Numbered from the stretch's first letter, positions 16,783-24,913 are shown. The stretch is 32,817 nucleotides of DNA from Stenomitos rutilans HA7619-LM2 (GCA_019358945.1 JAHHIE010000069.1:1-32817), one strand, 5' to 3'. The notes: a model not told the origin generated them from the letters alone. Made by a program: numbers and translations.

Positions 16783-18126
16783 ATGACTTCTTTGGCTCAG
16801 CAATTACCACCCGGTCGTTTCGGGTTGCCCGTTCTAGGTGAATCGATCGCCTACTTGCGCGATCCAGCAGGCTTTATTGCTGGGCGACAGCAGCAGTATG
16901 GCAACCTGTTCAAAACCCGTTTGTTTGGTCGTCCGACGCTCGTCTTGATCGGTGCGGAAGCCGTTCGTTTTCTGTTTGCCCACGAAGGGCAGCACTTTGA
17001 GATGACCAACACGCGAAACTTTGAAGTGCTGCTGGGCAAAAACTCGATCGGGGTGGTTACGGGTGGGGCGCATCAACTGCTGCGGAAGCAGCTATTTCAA
17101 GCATTCCAACCACGATCGTTAGCTCAGTATGTAGTGACGATGACCACCATCACTCAGCGATATTTGCAGAAATGGGAACGGTTGGAAGAATTCACCTGGT
17201 ATCCCGAACTGAAGCAATACACGTTGGAGATTGCCTACAAACTGCTCGTTGGCGTGGATACGGCGGAGGATGAGTCATTGAAGGACTTGTATGAAACCTG
17301 GAGCCAGGGGCTATTAACGATCCCGATACGATTTCCAGGTAGTCCGTTTGATCGGGCGGTGCGATCGCGGCAACAGTTGCTCGATCGCTTTGATGCTTTG
17401 ATTGAACAGCGCCAACATCAAACCGTGGCTCCCCACGATGTATTGGACATTTTGCTAGAAGCGCGAGATGAAGCAGGTGCGCCGTTCAGTTGCGCTGCAA
17501 TCAAAGACAACATCCTGGGGTTGTTGATTGCCGGACACGAAACACTCACCTCGGCGCTGACTTCTTTCTGCCTGTTGCTGGCTCAGCACCCCGATGTGTT
17601 GCAAACAGCACGGGCAGAACAAGAGGAATTGGGGCTGCCCTCAGTGCTAACACAGGAACATTTGAAACAAATGACGTATTTGGAGCAGGTGCTGAAGGAG
17701 GTGTTGCGATTAGCTCCACCCGTTGTGCGAAGTGGTCAGCGCCGAGTGCTGGAAACTTGTGAGTTTGGTGGCTACACAATTCCTCAGGGTTGGGATGTGT
17801 TCTACCAGATTTCCGAAACGCATCAAGATGCCGATGTCTACACGCAGCCCGATCGCTTCGACCCGCAGCGGTTTGCGCCTGACCGAGCGGAAGACAAGCC
17901 ACCGTTTAGTCACATTGCCTTTGGTGGCGGTATGCGCGAATGTTTGGGCAGGGAGTTTGCTCGCCTGGAGATAAAGCTGTTTGCTGCCCTGCTGATCCGC
18001 GACTATGACTGGGTGCTGTTTGCCAGGGCAGGACTTGACGCGCGTCGTGCTGCCCTTCTCACGACCGCAGGATGGACTGAGGGTCAAGTTTCGGCGACGG
18101 CAGGGGGAATGATCGTTAGTAGTTGA
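16783..18126 (+). CDS. cytochrome P450, CYP120-like
   Basis: The protein has 447 residues, soluble with no N-terminal anchor. It contains the I-helix AGHETLTSAL with the oxygen-activating acid-Thr pair, the K-helix EVLR (ExxR), the PERF-like region PQRFAPDRAE and the heme loop FGGGMRECLGREFA with the thiolate Cys near residue 390. PPGRFGLPVLGESIAYLRDP at the start and the overall layout are typical of cyanobacterial CYP120, which hydroxylates retinoic acid in Synechocystis. Retinoid or apocarotenoid substrates are inferred by family. It is divergent from a TetR regulator. The IS1 element has inserted 20 bp after its stop codon. Confidence 0.92.
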   Translation: MTSLAQQLPPGRFGLPVLGESIAYLRDPAGFIAGRQQQYGNLFKTRLFGRPTLVLIGAEAVRFLFAHEGQHFEMTNTRNFEVLLGKNSIGVVTGGAHQLLRKQLFQAFQPRSLAQYVVTMTTITQRYLQKWERLEEFTWYPELKQYTLEIAYKLLVGVDTAEDESLKDLYETWSQGLLTIPIRFPGSPFDRAVRSRQQLLDRFDALIEQRQHQTVAPHDVLDILLEARDEAGAPFSCAAIKDNILGLLIAGHETLTSALTSFCLLLAQHPDVLQTARAEQEELGLPSVLTQEHLKQMTYLEQVLKEVLRLAPPVVRSGQRRVLETCEFGGYTIPQGWDVFYQISETHQDADVYTQPDRFDPQRFAPDRAEDKPPFSHIAFGGGMRECLGREFARLEIKLFAALLIRDYDWVLFARAGLDARRAALLTTAGWTEGQVSATAGGMIVSS

Positions 18127-18160
18127 GCCAAGTTCGCTATACCTCCGGCAAGCGGTAGTG

Positions 18161-18574
18161 CTAAAGAGGTAAGGATGCATTGTAGTGGTGAATGAAAAAC
18201 CAGATCGCTCCAATGTGATTCTCCAGCTTCTTAGAAAACGAAAGGGTTTTGCGAACCAAGCGTGAGATGCGTTGCCGTAACGTACAGTTAAAGCGCTCAA
18301 TGTGATTGGTCTGCCCGCTTTCCTTGCCGACAGAGCGGTGCCGTTGGCTGGGGAAGACCGCACGGTATGCCTGCCAGAAGTCGGTATAACAGAAGGCACA
18401 CTGGCGATAGACCGCTGGCAAAGACTCCCAAAGGGCTTGAGCACCCTCCTGGCTACGGTCACCAATATGTACGCCCACAATCTCACGTGTACTGCGGTCC
18501 AGCGCTAACCAGAGCCACTGTTTGTTTCCTTTGTTGCCGACAAACGACCATGCCTCATCACATTCCAGGGTCAA
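18161..18574 (-). CDS. insB: IS1-family transposase, InsB part (catalytic)
   Basis: This frame has 137 residues and the IS1 DDE-type core: ECDEAWSFVGNKGNKQWLW, the FCYTDFWQAYRAVFP strand with the second Asp, and SGQTNHIERFNCTLRQRISRL with the final Glu. It is in the -1 frame relative to InsA, and an A7 run on the coding strand (18582-18588) lies just before the InsA stop. The active InsAB' transposase is therefore made by programmed -1 frameshifting, as in IS1. The stop lies inside the left terminal repeat. Confidence 0.9.
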   Translation of the reverse strand: MTLECDEAWSFVGNKGNKQWLWLALDRSTREIVGVHIGDRSQEGAQALWESLPAVYRQCAFCYTDFWQAYRAVFPSQRHRSVGKESGQTNHIERFNCTLRQRISRLVRKTLSFSKKLENHIGAIWFFIHHYNASLPL

Positions 18575-18882
18575 GCGCCCCTTTTTTTGGCACTCACCGT
18601 AACTTGGCGGGGCACCTGCTCATATTTGGCATTGACGTACTGCTGAAGCCACACTTCTGACACCTCGACGACTCTGGCAATACCAGCGAGTGGAATCTTC
18701 TCGAGCAGCAGCTTGTCAATGAGGCGTTTCGTGCTTGCGTCGATGACCTTGTTTTGCGGGTCTTGGACGAACTGGCGACCGCAGTCGTGGCATTTGTGGT
18801 TTTGCTTGCCGTTGTGGATTCTGCCGTTTTTGACTACATTCTTTGAGTCGCAACTGGGGCAGCAAGGGAGTGTCAAGGGCAT
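18571..18882 (-). CDS. insA: IS1-family InsA (DNA-binding part)
   Basis: The protein has 103 residues from ATG 18882 (a TTG at 18900 would add six). The zinc ribbon CCPSC...HKCHDCGRQFV is followed by an HTH (LAGIARVVEVSEVWLQQYV). Alone it binds the terminal repeats and represses; with InsB after the frameshift it is the transposase. It overlaps InsB by 4 bp. Confidence 0.9.
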   Translation of the reverse strand: MPLTLPCCPSCDSKNVVKNGRIHNGKQNHKCHDCGRQFVQDPQNKVIDASTKRLIDKLLLEKIPLAGIARVVEVSEVWLQQYVNAKYEQVPRQVTVSAKKRGA

Positions 18883-19103
18883 GGCTACTTTAGAGGGCAA
18901 CGTACTAGGTTTAACATTCCAGCCGCCAGCGCTTTACCCTGCTCAAGCTAGAGGTTAGCTATCCTTACACCTTTAGGACTACCCGGCAAGCAACTCGCTT
19001 AGAATGAGAGGCGTTCAAGAGTGCCAATTCACTGGAGAAGCAACTCTCCAGAGGCTCCACCAGCGCCGTTACTCTTTCCCCTTAAGCCAATCTTCAAACA
19101 GCG

Positions 19104-20003
19104 ATGACGACTGATGCCATTCAACATTTGATCGAGCCGCATATTCAGGATTTGGGCGGCTTTCAAGCCCGTCGCCTGTTGCCTTCGGACACGCTCCCCC
19201 TGGTAGGTCCGTTCATCTTCTTTGACCATCTGGGTCCAGCCGTGTTTCCTCCAGGCAAGGGCGTAGATGTCAGACCGCACCCGCATATCAATCTGGCAAC
19301 CGTCACCTACCTGTTTGAAGGGGTTCTGCTACATCGCGATAGTGTCGGTAGCGTGCAAGAGATTCGCCCTGGTGCCGTGAACTGGATGACTGCCGGACGG
19401 GGTATTGTGCATTCTGAGCGTACGCCTGATGACGATCGCGCTAAAGAAGCAACCCTGCACGGTATCCAAACTTGAGTCGCCCTACCGGATGAGCATGAGG
19501 AGACCGACCCCTGGTTTCGACATCATCCGGCAACTGACTTGCCAACCTGGACAGACAATGGCGTTTCCTTCACGCTGATTGCAGGTGCAGCTTACGATCG
19601 CACCTCTCCAGTACAAACTTTCTCACTGATGATTTACCTGGACATTCAACTGTCTCCTGGTGCCCACTTCACGTTGCCACATGCTTACTCTCAGCAGGCA
19701 GTGTACAGCGTCACCGAAGGGTTGCAGATTAACGGAGTGGCGATCGACCAACATCGACTGGCAGTCCTCACTTCTGGTGCAGCAGTAACCGTTTCGGCTG
19801 AGCAAGCGGCGCGATGTATTGTAATCGGCGGTGAACCAGTGGGCATGCGGCATAAGTGGTGGAATTTTGTCTCCAGTCGCCCGGAGCGCATCGAGCAAGC
19901 CAAGCAGGATTGGCGTGAGGGACGATTTGCCTCAGTGCCGCAGGAGACAGAATTCATTCCCCTGCCAGAGGAGCCACCCCGTCCCACAGAGCAGCCGATG
20001 TAG
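19104..20003 (+). pseudogene. pirin-family cupin protein interrupted by an in-frame TGA
   Basis: Two segments in one frame are separated only by TGA 19473-19475; joined they give 299 residues, a full-length pirin. The metal ligands are all present: H59 and H61 (RPHPHINL), H103 and E105 (GIVHSERT). The C-terminal pirin domain (WNFVSSRPERIEQAKQDW) is intact. The stop stands where pirins have Trp (HGIQTWVALP), so TGG to TGA is the likely change. Pirins include quercetinase-like dioxygenases and redox-linked regulators. A translation restart after the stop would miss the metal-binding half, so activity should be lost unless there is readthrough or a read error. Confidence 0.85.
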
Positions 20004-20125
20004 CGATCGCTTAAGGGACAAGCGTTATTTCGCTGGAGCGATGGCTCGTATCGCTGGTTTTGCTAAGGAGTAGCCCAGTGCAGAAATCATTGCGGTAGAT
20101 GTGACAGCGATTCCACCTTGAGTCT

Positions 20126-20614
20126 ATGCAGGAATTTGATTACTCACTCGATTTCAAGGCGATCGACTTTCGCCAGCACCCAGAACTGTACCGAATTGGT
20201 CGAGGCGAACAGGGCGTTTTGCTGGTTGAACCCTACAAGATCGAAATTTTGCCCTCCTGGAAGTTCAAAACCCCAGACATTGCCCGTCAGTCTGCCGACA
20301 AGATCTACAGCCTGTTTCTTCAGTACAAAGCCGAAGGCGATTTCGTTGGCATGGACATGGCGCGAAAGTTTTTGCAGATGGGCTACACCCGCTCTCGCCG
20401 CTATGCCAATCACAAGTCAGGACGCAAGTATGCAGCAGGTTCCAAAACGGTTTTGCCCCGCGAAGAAGATCCAATCAAAGCGCAATCTGCCATGATTTTC
20501 TATGAACAGTGGCAATTGGCAAAGACTGACCCAGAATATGTGCGATTAGCCGCACGCCACCGCGAGCAGTACGAACGCTCTGAAATCGCTGCCGCCAAAA
20601 GTCTAGGTTTTTAA
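20126..20614 (+). CDS. DUF4385 domain-containing protein
   Basis: The protein has 162 residues and matches DUF4385 over its full length: FDYSLDFKAIDFRQHPELYRIGRGEQGVL, the GMDMARKFLQMGYTRSRRYANHKSGRKY core rich in basic residues, and the terminal KAQSAMIFYEQW...ARHREQYE helix. The family is widespread in bacteria and has no known reaction. The basic core might bind nucleic acid (speculative). A 53-codon gene follows after 13 bp. Confidence 0.85.
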   Translation: MQEFDYSLDFKAIDFRQHPELYRIGRGEQGVLLVEPYKIEILPSWKFKTPDIARQSADKIYSLFLQYKAEGDFVGMDMARKFLQMGYTRSRRYANHKSGRKYAAGSKTVLPREEDPIKAQSAMIFYEQWQLAKTDPEYVRLAARHREQYERSEIAAAKSLGF

Positions 20615-20627
20615 CAGGAGTAGAGGT

Positions 20628-20789
20628 GTGAAATTCTCGAATCTGAACGGCATTTTTGCTCAGGAACAAACGAGCCGAGGGCTATTGGTTATTGGTTTGG
20701 ATGCAGAAGGGCGACAAGTTGAAGTGTTCTTTGACATTACCAGCGAACCAAAAGCCAACTGGGAAGCTGTGAATGTGAGATACCTGTAA
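20628..20789 (+). CDS. small hypothetical protein (53 aa)
   Basis: GTG 20628 to TAA 20787-20789. Start signals GGAG (20617-20620) and GAGG (20623-20626) lie just ahead. The product MKFSNLNGIFAQEQTSRGLL, then VIGLDAEGRQVEVFFDIT, is a coherent alternating beta-type sequence without low complexity. The close spacing to the DUF4385 gene suggests an operon. I do not recognise the family. Confidence 0.55.
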   Translation: MKFSNLNGIFAQEQTSRGLLVIGLDAEGRQVEVFFDITSEPKANWEAVNVRYL

Positions 20790-20822
20790 GTGGATCGCTC
20801 CACCAACTTGAACGGCTGCAAA

Positions 20823-21152
20823 CTATTCATTTGCCCCAGTTTCTTTCCCTAAATATACGCTTTTCAATCCCTTCGTTCCCTTCTTGGTCACACCCCAATA
20901 GCGCAAGTATCGGTAGGGTCCATAAGTCTTACCCGTTTTCGCATCAGGAATCAGCTTCAACTCAATGTGCCCTCGACCGCCATGTCGCCCCAACGGTGTG
21001 CCATCCTCCCGCCGCTCTTGGGAGACATCCGATGCTTTCCTTTGTTGGGCTTCTAGCAACCCCGTGATCATGGCTGCTAAATCTTCCAATTCATCATCAC
21101 GCCAATCCTGGAGTTCCCCAATCAGATGTTCTGGTCGGCTTCGGCGTGGCAT
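20823..21152 (-). CDS. hypothetical protein, DUF6788-like
   Basis: The protein has 109 residues. The C-terminal part, GPYRYLRYWGVTKKGTKGLKSVYLG, is the motif of small DUF6788-type proteins common on mobile elements and plasmids. It is preceded by Gly/His-rich DGTPLGRHGGRGHIELKLI and an acidic helical N-terminus (ELQDWRDDELEDLAAMITGLL). Function is unknown; nucleic-acid binding is plausible. Its upstream region holds three TTAGGGAA inverted repeats (21175-21430). Confidence 0.6.
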   Translation of the reverse strand: MPRRSRPEHLIGELQDWRDDELEDLAAMITGLLEAQQRKASDVSQERREDGTPLGRHGGRGHIELKLIPDAKTGKTYGPYRYLRYWGVTKKGTKGLKSVYLGKETGANE

Positions 21153-21174
21153 CCTGGTATCCTTGCTTGACGAC

Positions 21175-21217
21175 TTAGGGAAAATTTATTCCCTAAAAAG
21201 CAACAGTATTCCCTAAA
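21175..21217. repeat. TTAGGGAA inverted repeat A plus an extra half-site
   Basis: TTAGGGAA (21175-21182) and TTCCCTAA (21189-21196) flank a 6-bp AT spacer. A further half-site TATTCCCTAAA lies at 21207-21217. It is the most compact member of the window-wide family and lies 23 bp upstream of the DUF6788-like start. Confidence 0.7.
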
Positions 21218-21268
21218 GTGGTCAATTGCCCAAGATACAGGTGTTTCAGTCTCTCCAGCTAATCCTCA

Positions 21269-21313
21269 CTTAGGGAATAAAAAGAGGGTTACCTGGGAAC
21301 TCTTTTCCCTAAG
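21269..21313. repeat. TTAGGGAA inverted repeat B
   Basis: CTTAGGGAA (21269-21277) / TTCCCTAAG (21305-21313) are perfect 9-bp arms, 27 bp apart. The flanking C/G pair matches across the dyad. Confidence 0.7.
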
Positions 21314-21378
21314 TCCAAAGCTGTGCCAGGGTTAGATCCTTCTCCACCCTGTTGCGCTTAGTCTTAATTACATCTCTC

Positions 21379-21430
21379 AAAATTAGGGAATAATTTGAGT
21401 AAATTTAGACATTTTTGTTCCCTAAATTTT
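21379..21430. repeat. TTAGGGAA inverted repeat C
   Basis: AAAATTAGGGAA (21379-21390) and TTCCCTAAATTTT (21418-21430) form long arms with one extra A on the right. The rest of the 21153-21618 gap shows no gene; a weak promoter-like TTGAGG/TAGAGT (about 21510-21540) precedes darT. Confidence 0.65.
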
Positions 21431-21618
21431 CAGAATAGTGCCCTTTCTACACCAGTGGGACACTCTGGCAGGGTGGGTGAGGTGGTCAAAGGACGAAGTA
21501 TCTCGCTTGTTTGAGGTAGCCTCAATTCTTGATAGAGTGAGTGCCTTCCTTCTTAGAGTCGCACGCAGCAGAACTTAGGCAAAGCTGGACGCGATTTTGA
21601 CTTTTCGTTCAATTCCTG

Positions 21619-22244
21619 ATGCCAACTCCCATCTACCACATCACGCATCTGAGCAACTTAACCTCCATTTTGGCGATCGCTGGTTTGTGTTCAAATAGCA
21701 CAATGCAGCAACAGGGAATTGGCTATACCAATTTGGCAAATCAAAGCATTCAGTCACGTCGAGCGAGAGTAACGGTGCCCTGCGGCGCAGGGGGAACGTT
21801 GACTGATTACGTGCCGTTCTACTTTGCGCCCCGTTCTCCGATGCTGTATGCCATTCATCAAGGTAATGTCCCAACCTACCTTGAAGGGCAGGAGAGTGTA
21901 GTCTACCTGGTTTCTACGGTTGAAGCTGTGCAGCAAGCCAACCTTTCGTTCGCCTTCACAGATGGACATGGGATTATGGCACTGACCCAGTTCTTTGATG
22001 ATCCGCCGATCTAAATCAGGTGGACTGGCAGGTGATGACCCTCAAATATTGGTTCGATACTCCGGAGGACAGCGATCGTAAGCGACGGCGGCAAGCCGAG
22101 TTTCTAGTGCATCAATTCTTCCCCTGGCAGCTCATTACCGAGATTGGTGTGATGCATCACTTGGTCAAAGCCGAGGTGGAAAAGTGCTTACAGACAGCAA
22201 CCCATCAACCAGGAGTCATCCTGCGACCCAATTGGTACTATTGA
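21619..22244 (+). pseudogene. darT: DarT DNA ADP-ribosyltransferase toxin, frameshifted
   Basis: The frame from ATG 21619 has the DarT (DUF4433) N-terminus: YHITHLSNLTSILAIAGL, GGTLTDYVPFYFAPRSPMLYAI, VVYLVSTVE and FTDGHGIM. It ends at TAA 22012 just after FFDDPP. Inserting one base near 22008 restores DLNQVDWQVM and then KRRRQAEFLVHQFFPW, the C-terminal part with the catalytic Glu, to 22244. Total length would be about 209 residues, normal for DarT. DarT modifies thymidine in single-stranded DNA using NAD. Without the C-terminal segment the toxin should be inactive. Its antitoxin gene follows 12 bp later and is intact. Confidence 0.85.
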
Positions 22245-22256
22245 GGAAACCGAGAA

Positions 22257-23309
22257 ATGGTGATTATGCTGGAGTCCTGTTTGGGGAATTTACTGGAGAC
22301 AGACGTAGAAGCCCTGGTCAACACCGTCAATTGTGTCGGTGTGATGGGGAAGGGCTTGGCGCTGCAATTCAAGCAGGCGTTTCCAGAAAACTTCCAGGAG
22401 TATCGACGGGCGTGCCAGTCGGGTGAGGCGAAGCCAGGGCAGATGTTCATTGTGCCCACAGGTCAGCTAGCAAATCCCCGCTACATCATCAACTTCCCTA
22501 CCAAACGCCATTGGAAAAATCCATCCCGCATTGAAGATATTGAAACTGGGCTGTTGGCACTGATTGAAACGGTCAAGCGATTTGGAATTCGCTCGATCGC
22601 TATTCCACCTTTGGGTTGTGGCAATGGTGGGTTAGCGTGGTCGCGAGTTGCTCCATTGATTGAAGCAGCCTTTGCTCAAGTGCCAGAGGTACGAGTGTTA
22701 ATCTTTGAACCCCCAGCAGCGAAATCAGAAACAGTTACGGCAAGCACCTCTTTTCCACCATTCACCCGTGCTCGTGCCTTGCTAATTGCGCTGATGGAGC
22801 AATATCTGTCGCTGGATTACCCGCTCACAACGCTGGAAATCCAGAAGCTAGCCTATCTGCTTCAGTCAGCAGGTGAACCATTGCGCTTGCAGTTTATTCA
22901 GGGAGAGCAAGGACCTTACGCCGCCAATTTACATCCGGTTCTGCGCCAGTTAGAAGGACATATGATTGAGGGCTACCGCCCTGACGATGAGGGGGCAGAA
23001 ATTAGACTTCGACCAGGAGTTGCTCAAGCTGCCCAGGATTACTTGGCGGATACTCCGGCGACTGCCATTCTAAATCGAGTGACTCGTCTAATCGAAGGTT
23101 ATGAGAGTCCTTATAGTTTGGAAGTGCTGGCGATTGTCCACTGGGTGATGCAAGCAGATCCGCAGGCAGCGGCGAGTGTCGAACGAGCGATCGCTGCGGT
23201 TGAAGAGTGGCAACTAGGGCAACGAAAATCTTTTAAGCCACAGCACGTTAAGCAAGCGTGGCAGCGGTTGCACGAGCAACGGTGGCTCCTGACAGCGGAG
23301 CCTGTCTAA
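22257..23309 (+). CDS. darG: DarG-type macro-domain antitoxin (DNA ADP-ribosylglycohydrolase)
   Basis: The protein has 350 residues. The macro domain (about 1-155) shows VEALVNTVNCVGVMGKGLALQFKQAFP and the PPLGCGNGGLAW loop, the ADP-ribose-binding and catalytic elements of DarG. The C-terminal domain (about 165-345; TLEIQKLAYLLQSAGEPLRLQF, GPYAANLHPVLRQLEGHMIEGY) is the DarT-binding antitoxin part. DarG removes ADP-ribose from DNA and also sequesters DarT. The frame is complete, and an alternative ATG lies at 22266. The toxin is broken, so the pair now seems to be a fossil toxin-antitoxin or phage-defence system. Confidence 0.93.
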   Translation: MVIMLESCLGNLLETDVEALVNTVNCVGVMGKGLALQFKQAFPENFQEYRRACQSGEAKPGQMFIVPTGQLANPRYIINFPTKRHWKNPSRIEDIETGLLALIETVKRFGIRSIAIPPLGCGNGGLAWSRVAPLIEAAFAQVPEVRVLIFEPPAAKSETVTASTSFPPFTRARALLIALMEQYLSLDYPLTTLEIQKLAYLLQSAGEPLRLQFIQGEQGPYAANLHPVLRQLEGHMIEGYRPDDEGAEIRLRPGVAQAAQDYLADTPATAILNRVTRLIEGYESPYSLEVLAIVHWVMQADPQAAASVERAIAAVEEWQLGQRKSFKPQHVKQAWQRLHEQRWLLTAEPV

Positions 23310-23387
23310 AGAATGCGCTCTTGGTTGCCTGATTCGGAAATACAGCTTCGATCCATCAACTGCCGATACTAATTCCCACTGACTACC

Positions 23388-23900
23388 TTACGGAGATGTG
23401 GATCTCCCCAACCAACTTGCGATCGCCGTATCAAGAGAGAATAAGCCACCCCCGTTGGTCAAGAAGAAGCTAAACCACAGAGCATACAGAGAAGCCGTTT
23501 CCAGCGGAGGGATATGCCAGCCGTCTTTCTTGAGATGAAAGAATATCGCAATCAGCATGGTGAATAGCAGGATCAAGGCATTGAGCCGAGAGAATAATCC
23601 AACTGCCAGCAGAATCGAACTCACAATTTCAGCGTAAGCAGCACAGTAGGTCAAGAAAACTGGGTAAGGCAAGCCAATAAAACTTACAACCCCGCTCGCA
23701 AAGCCCTGTACGTCCGCCAGTTTACTAAATCCGTTGTGGATCATCAGCAAGCCCACCGCCACTCGAGCAATTGTCCAAGCCACCTGGGCAGGACGGTTCT
23801 CGATCGCGGTAGATTGCAGAGTGGCACGCAGTAGTGTTGGTTTCGGTTGAATTGCAGTCATTACTCGGAAGGCTTCCAGTGAGGTTTTATTGATTTTCAC
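23388..23900 (-). CDS. DoxX-family membrane protein
   Basis: The protein has 170 residues; ATG 23861 (MTAIQPKPT) is a likely alternative start. Four transmembrane helices follow the DoxX pattern: ARVAVGLLMIHNGFSKL, then PYPVFLTYCAAYAEIVSSILLAVGLFSR, ALILLFTMLIAIFFHL and SLYALWFSFFLTNGGG. DoxX proteins are membrane components linked to redox or thiosulfate-quinone functions, and most are uncharacterised. It is transcribed alone. Confidence 0.85.
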   Translation of the reverse strand: MKINKTSLEAFRVMTAIQPKPTLLRATLQSTAIENRPAQVAWTIARVAVGLLMIHNGFSKLADVQGFASGVVSFIGLPYPVFLTYCAAYAEIVSSILLAVGLFSRLNALILLFTMLIAIFFHLKKDGWHIPPLETASLYALWFSFFLTNGGGLFSLDTAIASWLGRSTSP

Positions 23901-24218
23901 CCATACTGCCTAGCTGATGCTATTGTCCCAAGAGTCTTGGCGATTATTCACTGTGGGAAAGAACAGGTAACGACAGATGCAGGATGAGCGATTCCACAGT
24001 CAAATGCGCTCACTCTCAACAACAGGCTCAAGACAGCAGAGGCTTGGGAGCACAGCACTGATTGCATAAGCTAGGTTAACTCGTAATCGCGAAAACGACC
24101 TATCTAGTCCGACTCATCCCATATTTGAAATCCGATGAGATTTAGGGAATATTAGGGTGTTTTGGAGACTTTTTTATTCCCTAAGCTAACCAACTGCAAT
24201 CTGGCAGCCTAAACGGTA
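23901..24218. other. gene-free stretch with several dyads
   Basis: No coding frame is convincing. CCAAGAGTCTTGG (23928-23940) and ACTGTGG (23950-23956) / CCACAGT (23994-24000) lie upstream of the DoxX start and could be its control sites. The TTAGGGAAT repeat D is at 24142-24184. Confidence 0.4.
24142..24184. repeat. TTAGGGAATA inverted repeat D
   Basis: TTAGGGAATA (24142-24151) / TATTCCCTAA (24175-24184) are perfect 10-bp arms, 23 bp apart. It lies 34 bp past the stop of the 24219-24491 gene. Confidence 0.75.
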
Positions 24219-24491
24219 CTAAGATGGCATTTGAAGACTGATTTGGCTTGCGATCGAGACGACCACGCCCTTTTTCCGTAACTCACCCAGGGCTTTGTAG
24301 AGGTCGCCTTCGTCCAGTTCCCAGCGATTGCAAAAGGCATGAACGTCAATTTTAGGGTTCAGTTTGCCAGGAAAATCAAGCTGGAGGGCAAAGAAGATAT
24401 AGTCGTGATCGCTTGTCAATAGTTTCAGCTCACGAATGCGGAATAGTTCCTCTCTGTTCAAGGTGTAACAACCTACATCAGTCTGTGCCAT
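24219..24491 (-). CDS. small winged-helix-like hypothetical protein
   Basis: The protein has 90 residues. Its C-terminal half (FCNRWELDEGDLYKALGELRKKGVVVSI) has the helix-turn-helix-wing pattern of a winged helix, and the N-terminal half (LLTSDHDYIFFALQLDFPG) is a conserved-looking lead-in that I associate with cyanobacterial plasmid proteins. Function is unknown; DNA binding is probable. The gene is bracketed by inverted repeats D and E of the TTAGGGAAT family. Confidence 0.6.
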   Translation of the reverse strand: MAQTDVGCYTLNREELFRIRELKLLTSDHDYIFFALQLDFPGKLNPKIDVHAFCNRWELDEGDLYKALGELRKKGVVVSIASQISLQMPS

Positions 24492-24568
24492 CGCTTCCTC
24501 TCCTGGTACAACTGTTTGGATTTAGCGTAGCGGATTTCTAGATGAGCCTCAACTGATTCAGGCAGTTT

Positions 24569-24612
24569 TTAGGGAATGCTTTTGGTTAAACTAGCTTATA
24601 ACCATTCCCTAA
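24569..24612. repeat. TTAGGGAATG inverted repeat E
   Basis: TTAGGGAATG (24569-24578) / CATTCCCTAA (24603-24612) are perfect 10-bp arms. Relative to repeat D the tenth position is changed on both sides (A/T to G/C), so the pairing is conserved. It lies 58 bp past the stop of the 24671-24913 gene. Confidence 0.75.
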
Positions 24613-24670
24613 TTCAAGCAGAGATTAACTCCCTCTAAGCTGTTAATACTGAAGTTTCGCCCCTTTTCTC

Positions 24671-24913
24671 CTAATGATGTTTCTCTAACCATGAGGCTAC
24701 AGCTTGCTGTAAAGCTATTTCTGGGGCAATTCCCATCGATTCACATTTCTCGATTAGCACCTCAACCTGATCTTGAATTCCTAGCCAGAATTCGATAGCC
24801 TCCTCAACCCCTTGCTGCTGACTCATTTCGCGTTTAGCACAAGCGACATCTAACGCTATTTTCTTGGATCTAGGCAATCTCCCACGAATCTCCCTTTTTT
24901 CTTCATCCGCCAT
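24671..24913 (-). CDS. ribbon-helix-helix-like small protein, copy 1
   Basis: The protein has 80 residues. RGRLPRSKKIALDVACAKREMSQQQGVEEAIEFWL reads as a basic beta strand followed by two helices, the RHH (CopG/Arc-like) order. The C-terminal helices (VLIEKCESMGIAPEIALQQAVASWLEKH) may be for oligomerization. It is divergent from the KOW-like/HTH unit 1, with repeated CATTTTG sites between them, as expected for an autorepressor. Copy 2 at 28534 has the same relation to unit 3. Confidence 0.6.
   Translation of the reverse strand: MADEEKREIRGRLPRSKKIALDVACAKREMSQQQGVEEAIEFWLGIQDQVEVLIEKCESMGIAPEIALQQAVASWLEKHH

Larger units (their letters stand above)
18154..18983 (-). mobile_element. IS1-family insertion sequence, complete, with 8-bp target duplication
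   Basis: The element is 830 bp. The left end (18154-18176, GGTAGTGCTAAAGAGGTAAG...) and the reverse complement of the right end (18961-18983, GGTAGTCCTAAAGGTGTAAG...) match with few differences, giving terminal inverted repeats of about 23 bp. CGGCAAGC is present immediately outside both ends (18146-18153 and 18984-18991), the target-site duplication of the 8-9 bp IS1 range. It carries InsA and InsB in overlapping frames. The intact duplication shows a simple, fairly recent insertion. Confidence 0.92.

Noticed and set aside
17710-18486. Long minus-strand open frame (258 codons) under the P450 end and IS left part
   Set aside because: It crosses the boundary of a recent IS insertion with a target duplication, so it cannot be an old gene, and both covered regions are explained by other frames.
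295-20003. Stop-codon reassignment or readthrough as an explanation of the in-frame TGA and TAG codons
   Set aside because: Both TGA and TAG end many intact genes here, the two kinds of stop differ, and no recoding signal such as a selenocysteine-type hairpin is evident near them. Mutation or read error is simpler.
21175-21430. CRISPR array in the TTAGGGAA-rich gap
   Set aside because: The units are inverted, short and unevenly spaced, with no uniform spacers and no cas genes near.
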